Positions 55,821 through 64,000 of a stretch of DNA of 64,000 nucleotides are shown here, one piece after another. Source of the stretch: Pontibacter rufus (GTDB lineage Bacteria > Bacteroidota > Bacteroidia > Cytophagales > Hymenobacteraceae); contig NZ_JADQDR010000001.1 in NCBI RefSeq assembly GCF_015694705.1, positions 62,001-126,000 of the forward strand. Reading direction: 5' to 3'. The notes under the pieces are model-generated. The model had not been told where the DNA came from. It saw nothing but the letters and a program-made list of their open reading frames with translations, and ran no database searches. How positions within the stretch are numbered: position 1 is the first letter of the stretch; every line of letters starts with the position of its first letter. The position numbers and the translations under genes were made by a program.

Positions 55821-55919
55821 CGGTGATTACTTTATGAGCCTGCAAGCCCTGTTTAACTAAAAGACAAATGAAGTATAAAGCACTTCCTTGCAACGACATT
55901 ATACTTCAGGCTGCTTGCT

Positions 55920-56930
55920 TTACTCTTGTTTGGCTGTTGTGCTGTCAGGTTCATCGCTTTTCACAAAAGCATCAAACTTCTGCTGCTGTTCTTTATACTT
56001 CTCAGCCGGAAGCGGAATGTAGCCTACTTCTTCGCTTAGCGCAGGGGCATTTTCCAGGTAAAAGTTTACGAAATCAACTACTTCCGGCCGTTGCGCCGCT
56101 TTGGAGTTTACATAAATAAACAGCGGGCGCGACAGCGGTGCGTAAGAACCATCTTTTACTGTTTCCTGCGAGGGAAGTATGGCACCTTTGCCGTTGCTGT
56201 CGTTCTGGTCGTCCACCGGCACAGGCTTCAGTTTGTTCATATTTTCCTCGTAGTACGCAAAGCCGAAGAAACCGAGGGCAAGCGGGTCGGTTGATACGCC
56301 CTGCACCAATACGTTGTCGTCTTCAGAGGCGGTATAATCGCCGCGGCTGGAGTGGCTTTTGCCTACAACTGCTTCTGTAAAATAATCGTAAGTACCGGAT
56401 TCTACGCCCGGGCCATACAGGTGAATTTCCTTGTCGGGCCACTCCGGCCTAATCTGGTTCCATTTCTTGATTTTACCCTGCGCGGCGGGCTCCCATATCT
56501 TTTTCAGTTCGGCCAGTGTGATATCCTTTACCCAGTCGTTCTCCGGATTTACAACCACCGTCAGGCCATCGTATGCTACCGGAAGCTGTACATAGCTGAT
56601 ACCGTTTTCCCGGGCCATATTGTCTTCAGCCGGGCTCATGGCGCGGGAGGCATCGGCAATGTCAATATCGCCGCGTGTAAACTTTTGCATACCGCCGCCC
56701 GTTCCCGACACGCCGACTGTTACCCTTACGTCCGGCGCCTCCAACCTGTATTCCTCTGCCACGGCTTCTGTAATAGGATAAACCGTAGATGAGCCATCTA
56801 TCTGTATGCTGCCCGACATATCCGAGCCGCCTTCTCCATTTCGGTTGTCGCCGCAGGCGCCAAGCAGGAGTGTGCTGCCGAGCAAAAGGGTAAGGTTGTA
56901 TTTTGAATAATTTAACCTGAAGTTTAACAT
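55920..56930 (-). CDS. pstS: Phosphate-binding lipoprotein PstS
   Basis: PstS captures phosphate for the PstCAB transporter. The 336-residue protein has a lipoprotein signal ending LLLGAC (Cys26), then GSIQIDGSSTVYPITEAVAEEY near residue 40, a VGVSGTGGGMQKFTRGDIDIADASR stretch near residue 73 in parts, and DGLTVVVNPENDW near residue 123. These give the two binding loops of the type 2 periplasmic-binding fold. The lipid anchor suggests attachment to the outer leaflet of the inner membrane or the outer membrane. The gene follows the porin gene on the minus strand. Confidence 0.95.
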   Translation of the reverse strand: MLNFRLNYSKYNLTLLLGSTLLLGACGDNRNGEGGSDMSGSIQIDGSSTVYPITEAVAEEYRLEAPDVRVTVGVSGTGGGMQKFTRGDIDIADASRAMSPAEDNMARENGISYVQLPVAYDGLTVVVNPENDWVKDITLAELKKIWEPAAQGKIKKWNQIRPEWPDKEIHLYGPGVESGTYDYFTEAVVGKSHSSRGDYTASEDDNVLVQGVSTDPLALGFFGFAYYEENMNKLKPVPVDDQNDSNGKGAILPSQETVKDGSYAPLSRPLFIYVNSKAAQRPEVVDFVNFYLENAPALSEEVGYIPLPAEKYKEQQQKFDAFVKSDEPDSTTAKQE

Positions 56931-57112
56931 AGGTTCAGAATTAGGATTCCTTTTATGATGATGATCTTAAATGAAAGGCTGCCTTTTATACTTTAAAATA
57001 CGAAAAGCTGTTGCGGCTGTGTCCCTGGTGCTGCCATAGTGTTGTATTTTGTACAAAGGTGGTGTCGTGCAGCCGCAATTCCGCAGGGGCACTGTTATCT
57101 TATTGTTAAGTT

Positions 57113-58297
57113 TTACAGAGCCAGTTCAAGTTGCAGCCGGACCTGGTAATCATCGTCTGCTGCCGGAAAGGTGCTCATCGTTACATCGCTTTGTACCTTT
57201 AAGCTGTGCCCTACAATATACTTAGATAAGCCGAGCGTGTACTGTTTTTCCGGAGCGCGCATAGTTATAGCGGCAGGCTCGTAATTGGTGTAGCGGCCGG
57301 CAATTTCCCAGTTGCTTTTAAACAGGTAACCTGCCTGCACGTTAAAGGCATTGCCCGTTACATAAGCCTCTTTTACGCTGCCATCATCGTTGCGGCTCAC
57401 AACCGGCCCATTCTCTGCTTTACTGGTGGCATACTCGGCCATACCTGAAAACCCGCTGTACTTGAACATGGCATCCACAAATACTGTCTGTAAATCGCGT
57501 GGCTCGCTCAGGAATTTGCCCAACTGCCCACGTTCCCGCACAGCGCCATCGTTGTAATCATAAGCGGCAGCAAGCGCCAGCTTCGGCGTAGGTTCCCGGT
57601 AAATATCACCGCCGACGTACTCGCCTTCGCCTTCAAACTCACCGAAGGGCAGCACTTCAATGCGGGCTGTATAATCATGGCCACCAGTATTTTCTGCGGT
57701 GATATCACGTCCTTCGCCCATCGCAACAGAAGCAATTTCGCGGAAGATGACATTACCGCTTTCATGCTGGTGGTGCAATTGTATGCCCATGTCACGATCC
57801 AGGTTAAAGCGGGAATTAAGCAGGCTGCGGTCTACGAACTGCAGTTTTTGAGAGGATAGCAGGGCCTCTCTGTTGCCCGGAAGTTTGGTTTGACCTGCCC
57901 AAAGGGACAAGGCCGGCGTTAGCTGCCAGGCAACAAATGCATCCAGAACAATATTGTTGGCAAAATTCTGCTGCTTTATCAAATCACCGCCAATGTCGCG
58001 ATTGCTCAGGCCCAGCTGAATTTTATAGGTGAGGCGCGGGCTGTAGGCAAAGCCTTCGAACTTCAGGCGGGCCCGGCGCACCTGAAAGCCATCATCCCAC
58101 TCGTTGCCGTTTTCATCTTTGCTGCTGGCATACAACAACTGAAACCGTGTGCTGAACTTAAGGCTGAAGGAGGAGTCGGCTGCCACAAACTGCAGGCCTT
58201 TGCCAAACCTGGAGTGATTAACAGTTTGCGCCCGGGCAGCGCCAAACACTAAGCAGGTAAAGAGCACGAGGCATGCCCTCGTTAATTGCTTTTGCAC
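57113..58297 (-). CDS. Phosphate-selective porin (OprO/OprP family)
   Basis: The 394-residue protein has a signal peptide (residues 1-23, ending AARAQT) and a porin of the OprO/P type. VRRARLKFEGFAYSPRLTYKIQLGLS near residue 73 in parts, LWAGQTKLPGNREALLSSQKLQFVDRSLLN near residue 130 in parts, LQTVFVDAMFKYSG and a terminal segment VRLQLELAL fit the family. Such porins pass phosphate or polyphosphate across the outer membrane and are phosphate-regulated in Pseudomonas; here regulation is inferred from the neighbours. It precedes pstS, with a 182-base gap. Confidence 0.92.
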   Translation of the reverse strand: MQKQLTRACLVLFTCLVFGAARAQTVNHSRFGKGLQFVAADSSFSLKFSTRFQLLYASSKDENGNEWDDGFQVRRARLKFEGFAYSPRLTYKIQLGLSNRDIGGDLIKQQNFANNIVLDAFVAWQLTPALSLWAGQTKLPGNREALLSSQKLQFVDRSLLNSRFNLDRDMGIQLHHQHESGNVIFREIASVAMGEGRDITAENTGGHDYTARIEVLPFGEFEGEGEYVGGDIYREPTPKLALAAAYDYNDGAVRERGQLGKFLSEPRDLQTVFVDAMFKYSGFSGMAEYATSKAENGPVVSRNDDGSVKEAYVTGNAFNVQAGYLFKSNWEIAGRYTNYEPAAITMRAPEKQYTLGLSKYIVGHSLKVQSDVTMSTFPAADDDYQVRLQLELAL

Positions 58298-58787
58298 AAT
58301 TCTTTTAGTTTAGGTGAGAAATATGTTAAAGTCGTGACACTTTTATACTTCTATGCAGGGGAAGTGCCTTTGTGTTTCAGCTACAGAAGCTTCCCGCCAG
58401 CCATTCAGATCCAACAGAGTTCAGCTAGTCAGGCTGCAACTGCTGTTGGTGCCGGGTTGCGCTGCAAAGTACGGGCATGCACATTACCCCGCGGTTACTG
58501 CAATGTTAACTAATTGTTAAGATGTTAAGAAATGGTTGGCCGTGATTTGTAATATAACAACCTGATATACAAGTATACTGAAGATTAATTACTGGGGTGA
58601 GGAGAGCCCCGGCAGAGCCGGATGGCAGATTTAATGTTATGCTAACAGACCGGTAAAGTATAGGTAACGCAGGGTTAATCTTTTTATAACATGGTGCGCT
58701 GATACTTAATGATAGCATAACGATGGGGTAAAAATAGCTTAAAATCAGCGATCTACTTTTGCAGCGAGACTAAACAACAGTAGATCA
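58298..58787. promoter_or_regulatory. Divergent regulatory region between porin/pst and TonB receptor
   Basis: This is the only shared control region of the porin-pst block (minus) and the receptor-lipoprotein pair (plus). It contains TGTTAA words at 58503, 58514 and 58522, a GGGG...CCCC hairpin and a CCGGC...GCCGG hairpin near 58593-58621. A plus-strand -7 box TACTTTTG lies at 58754-58761. Two TGATA words 10 bases apart (58700 and 58710) lie about 45 bases before the -7 box. Whether these are sites for a PhoB-type regulator cannot be told from one sequence. Confidence 0.55.
58754..58761 (+). promoter_or_regulatory. -7 box for the TonB receptor and lipoprotein
   Basis: TACTTTTG matches TAnnTTTG and lies 26 bases before the receptor start. 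There is no TTG at -33, which would fit a promoter that needs an activator. Confidence 0.5.
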
Positions 58788-61589
58788 ATGAAATTTCTCT
58801 TCACACTTCTCCCTATTATACTTACCACGGCCGTTTCCGTGCTTGCCCAACCAGGTACGCTTAAAGGTAAAATAACCGACAAAAATTCCGGAGAAGGGAT
58901 TATCGGGGCAGTGGTGTTTATAAGAGGCACATCCAATGGCACTACCACTGATTATGAGGGTAACTATATGCTGCCGCTGGCGCCGGGCACTTATACAGTA
59001 TCGGTTACTTTCGTTTCTTATAAGTCTTCCGAAAACGCTGGTGTTATCATCACGGGCGGTCAGACCACCACGCTTGATGTGCCGCTGGCAGAAAATACCA
59101 CCGAGCTACAGGCTGTGGAGATTGTAGGTGCGCGCCACACCAACACAGATTTAGCGCTGATGCAGAGTATGCGTGCAAGCGAGGTGGTGGTAAGCGGCAT
59201 GGCTGCCGAGCAGATTGCCAAATCCATGGACCGCGACGCGGCCGCTGTGGTGCGCCGCATTCCGGGTGTAACCGTGATGAACGACAAGTACATCGTGATC
59301 AGAGGTATGAACCAGCGCTACAACACGGTGCTGCTCAACGACGCGCTTGCGCCCAGCACCGAACCCGATACGAAAGCTTTTTCTTTTGATGTGCTGCCTA
59401 CGAGCGTGATAGACCGCATCATGATTTATAAAAACGGCTCACCGGAGTTGCCGGGCGAATTTGGCGGCGGCATCATTAAGATATATACCAAGAGTATGGT
59501 GGACGAGAACAGCACCTCGGTCAGTTTGTCGGGTTCATACCGGGCAGGCACTACGTTCAGGAATGGCTTTCTTACTTCGCAGGGCGGCAAAACAGACTTT
59601 ATCGGCTTCGACAACGGCGGCCGTTCGCTGCCAGCCGGTTTTCCTGCCAGGGTAAATGCCAGCAGTACCCCGGACGGGTCGGAGAACCCTGGGCACAAGT
59701 TGCCAAACACCTGGGCTCCCGGAAGTATAAGAGCCCTGCCTGACCTGCGCTTTTTGCTGGGCTTGAACCGCCGCTTCGATGTAGGCGGTGTGCGGTTGAG
59801 CAACATTTCGGCCGCTTCCTACACCCGTACCACTACCTATACCGAAGGCTCCCGGGATTCTTATGGCGCTTACCGGCCCGAAACAGGTGCCAAACCAGAG
59901 TATAAGTTCCAGGATAAAATCTATACGCAAAGTGCCCGCATAGGGCTTGTGCATAACTGGACAGCCCGCCTCAACAATAACAACAAACTGGAATTCCGCA
60001 ATCTGTTTAACCAGATGGGCAGCAGCGAGGTACTCATGCGCTCCGGGGAGGACTATGAAAATGGGGAAGATGTGAAGAACTATGCTCTGCGTTACGAGAG
60101 CCGCACCATTTATACCAGCCAGCTGCAGGGCACCCACGACCTGAATGATGGCAACACCACCCTTACCTGGACAGGTGGTTACGCCTACTCCAACCGCAAT
60201 GAGCCGGACTACCGCCGTTTCCGGACAACACGCAGTCTCGGTTCTGAAGAGCCCTTTATACTTACTTACAAAAATACGCCGAGCTTAAACGATGCCGGCC
60301 GTTATTATGCCAAACTAAATGAAAACAGCTTTACGCTGAATGGCCAGGCCGAGCACCGCTTCAGCACAGCAGATGCTGCGGCTGAAAACACCCCTAAAAT
60401 CAGGGCGGGTTTTTATGCCGAGTGTAAGAACCGCGACTTCAGTGCCCGCTTCTTTTCTTATCGCCCGGCTAACACCGAGAAGTTCGACAACAGCCTGCTG
60501 ACGCTCCCTTTTGACCAGGTGTTTGTCCCAGAAAACATTAACGCCACAACCGGCTGGGAGTTGGTGGAAGACTACAATCCGCAAAACAATTACAAAGCAT
60601 ACAATACCTTGCTGGCAGTTTATGTTGGAGGCGTCTTGCCGCTGACACCTAAATTATCGGCATCCGGGGGCTTGCGCGTGGAGCATAATAACCAGGAACT
60701 ACAGGCAACGAACTTCGATGGCACGGCGCTTAGCCGCTCAAACAGTGTACTAAGCGTGCTGCCGTCTGCCAACTTTACTTACGCGCTTAACAAGCGCAGC
60801 ATGCTGCGCGCCGGGGCAAGTATAAGTGTGAACCGCCCTGAATTTCGGGAACTGGCGCCCTTCATGTACTATGATTTTGTGAACCTGCTGGAAGTAAGCG
60901 GTAACCCTGATCTACAGACGGCCACCATCTTCAACACCGATCTCCGCTACGAGTTTTACCCGAATCCCACAGAAATCCTGTCGCTGGGCGTGTTCTACAA
61001 GTACTTCAGCAAGCCTATCGAAACCGTGTTTGAGAATACGAGCGGCGGCAACAGCATTACTTCCGAAAATGCCCAATACGCCACCAGCTATGGCGTGGAG
61101 GCAGAAGTTAAAAAATCGCTGCTGAATTTATCGGAATCGAAATTTGTACAGAACCTGTCGCTGGTGTTGAATGCCGCCCTGATAGACAGCCAAGTAAAGC
61201 TGAGCGACAGAGACGCCGCCAGCCAGGACCAGAACCGCGTGATGCAGGGGCAATCGCCTTACGTGGTAAATACCGGCGTTTATTACCAGGATGATAATGC
61301 GAAGCTACAGTTCAGCTTGCTCTACAACGTGGTGGGGCAGCGCATTTTCGCCGTAGGCAACAACCTGCGCCAGACCGTGTACGAGCTGCCTAAAAACGTG
61401 ATTGACCTGTCTGTAACCAAAGGCTTCGGGAATTTTGAGCTCAAAGCGGGTGTCCAGGACATCCTGAACCAACAGACTCGCCTGATGCTGGATCTGGACC
61501 GCGATGGCAAAATAACCGAAGTAGATAAGTCTTTCCGCAGGTTCCGCCAAGGCCAGTACAGCACCCTCGGCCTGACCTATACATTCTAA
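58788..61589 (+). CDS. TonB-dependent receptor with carboxypeptidase-like domain
   Basis: The 933-residue protein begins with a signal peptide (MKFLFTLLPIIL, cleaved near VLAQPG). A carboxypeptidase-regulatory-like domain covers about residues 22-105 (GTLKGKITDKNSGEGIIGAVV). The plug follows (SMDRDAAAVVRRIPGVTVMND, VIRGMNQRYNTVLLNDA, EFGGGIIKIYTK). The barrel extends to the C-terminus, ending YSTLGLTYTF with a terminal Phe. Such receptors take in scarce large solutes using TonB energy. The gene is divergent from the phosphate block, and a lipoprotein gene follows 37 bases downstream, replacing the usual SusD. The substrate is unknown. Confidence 0.95.
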   Translation: MKFLFTLLPIILTTAVSVLAQPGTLKGKITDKNSGEGIIGAVVFIRGTSNGTTTDYEGNYMLPLAPGTYTVSVTFVSYKSSENAGVIITGGQTTTLDVPLAENTTELQAVEIVGARHTNTDLALMQSMRASEVVVSGMAAEQIAKSMDRDAAAVVRRIPGVTVMNDKYIVIRGMNQRYNTVLLNDALAPSTEPDTKAFSFDVLPTSVIDRIMIYKNGSPELPGEFGGGIIKIYTKSMVDENSTSVSLSGSYRAGTTFRNGFLTSQGGKTDFIGFDNGGRSLPAGFPARVNASSTPDGSENPGHKLPNTWAPGSIRALPDLRFLLGLNRRFDVGGVRLSNISAASYTRTTTYTEGSRDSYGAYRPETGAKPEYKFQDKIYTQSARIGLVHNWTARLNNNNKLEFRNLFNQMGSSEVLMRSGEDYENGEDVKNYALRYESRTIYTSQLQGTHDLNDGNTTLTWTGGYAYSNRNEPDYRRFRTTRSLGSEEPFILTYKNTPSLNDAGRYYAKLNENSFTLNGQAEHRFSTADAAAENTPKIRAGFYAECKNRDFSARFFSYRPANTEKFDNSLLTLPFDQVFVPENINATTGWELVEDYNPQNNYKAYNTLLAVYVGGVLPLTPKLSASGGLRVEHNNQELQATNFDGTALSRSNSVLSVLPSANFTYALNKRSMLRAGASISVNRPEFRELAPFMYYDFVNLLEVSGNPDLQTATIFNTDLRYEFYPNPTEILSLGVFYKYFSKPIETVFENTSGGNSITSENAQYATSYGVEAEVKKSLLNLSESKFVQNLSLVLNAALIDSQVKLSDRDAASQDQNRVMQGQSPYVVNTGVYYQDDNAKLQFSLLYNVVGQRIFAVGNNLRQTVYELPKNVIDLSVTKGFGNFELKAGVQDILNQQTRLMLDLDRDGKITEVDKSFRRFRQGQYSTLGLTYTF

Positions 61590-61626
61590 ATCAGACAAAC
61601 AACTCAAATTTAAAATCTAAGAAAGT

Positions 61627-62985
61627 ATGAAAAAGCTATTGAATTTAATATTGGTGGCCTTTGTAGTTAGCCTTGTTGCCTGTAACAACGAAGATGACAA
61701 CAATACGCCGACGCCTGCAGGTACGGCGTTTACCACGTCACAGTCTAATGGAATGACGGTGGTGTCCGGCTCTACAGAAGAAGACTTCACCATGATGGCG
61801 GATAAGAAATATCTGCTAAACGGGTTCGTGTCTGTAAAAGACGGCGCCACGCTGACCATAGAACCGGGCACCGTGATCATGGGCGACAAAGACTCTAAAG
61901 GGGCCCTGATAATTGAGCGTGGCGGTAAAATTATGGCCAATGGGACTGCTGCCAAGCCCATTGTCTTCACTTCGGCACAACCGGCGGACCAGCGCAGGCC
62001 AGGCGACTGGGGCGGCGTGATTATACTTGGCAAAGCGCCCGTAAACCTGGGTGCCAACGCTAAAATTGAAGGCGGGGTAGACCGCGAGTACGGCGGCACC
62101 GACGCCAACGACAACTCCGGCTCTCTAAAGTATGTACGCATTGAGTATCCTGGAATTGCATTTCAGCCCGACAACGAGATCAACGGTCTGACTCTGGGCG
62201 GTGTTGGCGCCGGTACAACCATCGACTACGTGCAGGTGTCTTACAGCGGCGACGACTCTTACGAATGGTTTGGGGGCACCGTAAACGCCAAACACCTGAT
62301 TGCCTACAGCACCGTGGACGATATGTTTGACACCGACAACGGCTACTCTGGCAAACTGCAGTTCCTGGTAGGCATCGCTAACCCGGCACTGGCTGACGTA
62401 TCGGGCTCCAATGGTTTCGAATCTGACAACGATTCCAAAGGAACAGATGCAACGCCGCAGACTTCTGCCGTGTTTTCTAACGTGAGCTTGTTTGGCCCGC
62501 GTGCTACTGCTGCCTCAACTTTTAACGAGCAGTTTGGCCGGGGCCTGCATATTCGTCGAAACAGTGCCATCCAGGTATACAATACAGTGGTGGCGGGCTG
62601 GCCGACAGGCCTTCTGCTGGATGGTGCCGCTACGCAGGCAAACGCTACTGCCGGTAAGCTTAAAATACAAAACACAGTTATCGCGGGAGCTCCTGCCGGC
62701 AAAGAACTAACCGTAGAGAAGGATGGGTCTTATGATGTGGTTACCTGGTTCAACGCATCCGGCAAAGCGAACACCATCGTGGCAGATAACGCTGCCTTGG
62801 GCCTGGGCGGAGCATTTTTCTCTGCTAACGAGCCAGACTTTACAACAGCTGCACAACTGCAGGCAGGCGCCAGTTTCACAGGCTTAGACAGCTTTTTTGA
62901 GCAGGTAAATTATATCGGCGCTTTCGGCGTAGAAGACTGGACCAACGGCTGGGCCAATTTTACGCCGAACAGCACCACCTACTAA
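61627..62985 (+). CDS. Surface lipoprotein with right-handed beta-helix fold
   Basis: The 452-residue protein has a lipoprotein signal peptide with lipobox SLVAC (Cys19), followed by NNEDDNN, an acidic stretch like the surface-export signals of Bacteroidota. The rest is a repetitive Gly/Asn/Asp-rich sequence with parallel-helix features: GATLTIEPGTVIMGDKDSK, RGGKIMANGTAAKPIVF, GDWGGVIILGKAP and EYPGIAFQPDNEINGLTLGG. No catalytic site is evident. I read it as a cell-surface binding protein paired with the TonB receptor just upstream. A terminator follows. Its ligand is unknown. Confidence 0.85.
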   Translation: MKKLLNLILVAFVVSLVACNNEDDNNTPTPAGTAFTTSQSNGMTVVSGSTEEDFTMMADKKYLLNGFVSVKDGATLTIEPGTVIMGDKDSKGALIIERGGKIMANGTAAKPIVFTSAQPADQRRPGDWGGVIILGKAPVNLGANAKIEGGVDREYGGTDANDNSGSLKYVRIEYPGIAFQPDNEINGLTLGGVGAGTTIDYVQVSYSGDDSYEWFGGTVNAKHLIAYSTVDDMFDTDNGYSGKLQFLVGIANPALADVSGSNGFESDNDSKGTDATPQTSAVFSNVSLFGPRATAASTFNEQFGRGLHIRRNSAIQVYNTVVAGWPTGLLLDGAATQANATAGKLKIQNTVIAGAPAGKELTVEKDGSYDVVTWFNASGKANTIVADNAALGLGGAFFSANEPDFTTAAQLQAGASFTGLDSFFEQVNYIGAFGVEDWTNGWANFTPNSTTY

Positions 62986-63590
62986 AGCATGAAAAAATTG
63001 ATTGCACATGTATGGGTGAGACATGCGTTGCAGTCAACAGCGGTACGGCTTAGTCTCCCGTGCTGCACGAAACCCGCCCTGGTGGCGGGTTCTTGTTTTT
63101 AGCTTTCTCGCAAAGGCAAAAGGAAAAGCCTTTAAAAAGAAGGGACATGAATGTGTACGTCGCAGGAGCGAAGCAGGAAGAAATCTAGCACAAGTATAAC
63201 AACCTGCCCTATGCAGCCAATGCCATTGCACCCACCTCTGCCATCTTTTTGTCTGTGCCGCCGGATAGCTTGTTCAGCAAAAATAACCGGAATAAAATTT
63301 TGAACATGCCCCTTATCATTAGATGGAATAAAACACATGCCTGATCTGGAGAGCCTTAATATACGGCGAAAGGAGGCAACGAAAGCATGTCTATTCATGA
63401 TAGCCAAATTTAACACTTTCAGTAAACCGGCCTGTTTAATACCAATATTAAGTCATCTATCTATGCGCATTTAATACTCCATTAATTGGGGAATCTCCAC
63501 TGTTATCTTCCTACCTTAAAGTCAAATACGCACAAGCGGTTTGCTATTGGTATTATCAAAACCTTAAGGCACTACTGTACCTCCTGGTTT
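62986..63590. other. Intergenic region, no gene recognised
   Basis: After the terminator at 63071-63091 there is no coding region with convincing composition. A minus-strand frame of 94 codons (63132-63416) and a 32-codon frame (63209-63307) are not supported by any family or composition signal. Confidence 0.5.
63071..63100 (+). terminator. Intrinsic terminator after the lipoprotein gene
   Basis: Arms AACCCGCC and GGCGGGTT enclose CTGGT and are followed by CTTGTTTTT. It ends the receptor-lipoprotein transcript, 86 bases after the stop. Confidence 0.85.
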
Positions 63591-64000
63591 CTACTTTGCT
63601 GATTGGGCTTTACTCCCATCAGTGATTTTGTCCTTTATATGGAAGTAGTCAAAGTCTACATAGCCGCTTGACGTTTTAGTAGCATAGTTGAACAGGCCAA
63701 AGCGATACCCCATAAAATGTGGCAGGGTGTACTCCATGTGCAGCTGTGAACCTATCTTCTTCCATGTCTTGCCATTAAGGCTATAATAGAAAGTGGCCAC
63801 ATCTCTGCGATCATTAAAATCTCCTTCTGCTTTCAGGTATACCTTTCTTTGATTGAGGGGCACACTTTCCGCTACAACCGGATTACCCGATTCGGCATTA
63901 ACCATCACAATGGATTTAGCGCCGTTCTCATATTTGACGCCAACCAAGCCATACTTTTGCTGCAGGAGGGCAAGACCAGCAAAATCACCCTCTTTCATGT
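63591..64000 (-). CDS. C-terminal part of a GH43-type glycosidase (partial)
   Basis: The gene continues beyond the window, so only the last 136 or so residues are seen. They form the concanavalin-like C-terminal domain found in GH43 beta-xylosidases and arabinofuranosidases: GDFAGLALLQQKYGLVGVKYENG, VYLKAEGDFNDRRDVATFYYSLNGKTWKKIG (in parts) and a closing FGLFNYATKTSSGYVDFDYF. This domain helps form the active site of the GH43 catalytic domain, which lies upstream outside the window. The methionine at 63998 is not the true start. Confidence 0.85.
   Translation of the reverse strand, partial: MKEGDFAGLALLQQKYGLVGVKYENGAKSIVMVNAESGNPVVAESVPLNQRKVYLKAEGDFNDRRDVATFYYSLNGKTWKKIGSQLHMEYTLPHFMGYRFGLFNYATKTSSGYVDFDYFHIKDKITDGSKAQSAK

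Noticed and set aside
58590..58625. Tandem GC hairpins before the TonB receptor considered as a riboswitch, such as a cobalamin type
   Set aside because: The conserved core bases of the cobalamin, TPP and other known riboswitches were not found. Only simple hairpins are visible.
63209..63307. Minus-strand 32-codon frame beginning MFKILFRLFLL
   Set aside because: It has a hydrophobic start and a plausible ATG, but no ribosome-binding signal, family or neighbour supports it. It could be a real small protein; I leave it unclaimed.
63132..63416. Minus-strand frame of 94 codons in the final gap
   Set aside because: No domain or composition signal, and it is not adjacent to a related gene.

Overview
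The window is a chromosomal segment of a Bacteroidota bacterium, most likely order Cytophagales, family Hymenobacteraceae, with Pontibacter as the best guess. The genus is an inference. The grounds are: promoters of the Bacteroidota type (TTG, 19-20 bases, TATCTTTG) before a tRNA gene and before an AT-rich orphan gene; outer-membrane proteins with a carboxypeptidase-like N-terminal domain and a TonB-type plug and barrel; a linked purN-purH and mreBCD-mrdA-rodA region; a divergent UbiA prenyltransferase; and a CcmE that carries a CxxxY haem motif. Most of the window is moderately GC-rich core genome with AT-rich accessory patches near 6.3-7.3 kb, 27-29.4 kb and 40.2-41.7 kb.

Layout. 0.3-2.6 kb holds two strongly hydrophilic, probably disordered proteins and a single-domain response regulator. 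2.8-6.2 kb is mfd. 6.7-8.2 kb holds an AT-rich orphan gene and a REP-associated (RAYT) transposase with its own palindromes. 8.2-19.8 kb is a mixed stretch of housekeeping and envelope genes (VOC protein, SGNH hydrolase, ketopantoate reductase, PliI-type lipoprotein, lipocalin, GNAT, YajQ, TerC, a membrane M28 peptidase, an M19 dipeptidase) with several gene remnants between them. 19.9-26.9 kb has an outer-membrane beta-barrel receptor, a TrmH-type methyltransferase, mutS and tRNA-Gly/tRNA-Leu. 27.1-29.3 kb is an AT-rich accessory patch next to tRNA-Leu that includes a hicAB-type toxin-antitoxin pair.

30.8-36.3 kb is the rod-shape operon mreB-mreC-mreD-mrdA-rodA, preceded by purN-purH with its own terminator. 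39-46.3 kb holds small single genes (YcxB-like, SRPBCC, a second SGNH protein, DUF4442, UbiA, cold-shock protein, kdsC, iscX, ferredoxin, DUF2520) and a truncated glycosyltransferase. 46.9-52 kb is a cytochrome c maturation cluster ccmB-C-D-E-F without ccmA, ccmG or ccmH. 52.3-58.3 kb is a phosphate-uptake block: phosphate-selective porin, pstS, pstC, pstA, pstB, phoU. Divergent from it are a TonB-dependent receptor and a beta-helix lipoprotein (58.8-63.0 kb), which together look like an outer-membrane uptake or binding pair that may belong to the same phosphate response. The window ends inside a GH43-type glycosidase gene.

Two genome-scale patterns stand out. First, the word AAGTATA/TATACTT occurs far more often than chance in both genes and gaps, by my count by eye at least about 80 times. 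Second, many intergenic gaps hold imperfect inverted pairs built from short repeated words, in several sequence families, plus REP-like palindromes. Neither pattern is explained by the genes around it.
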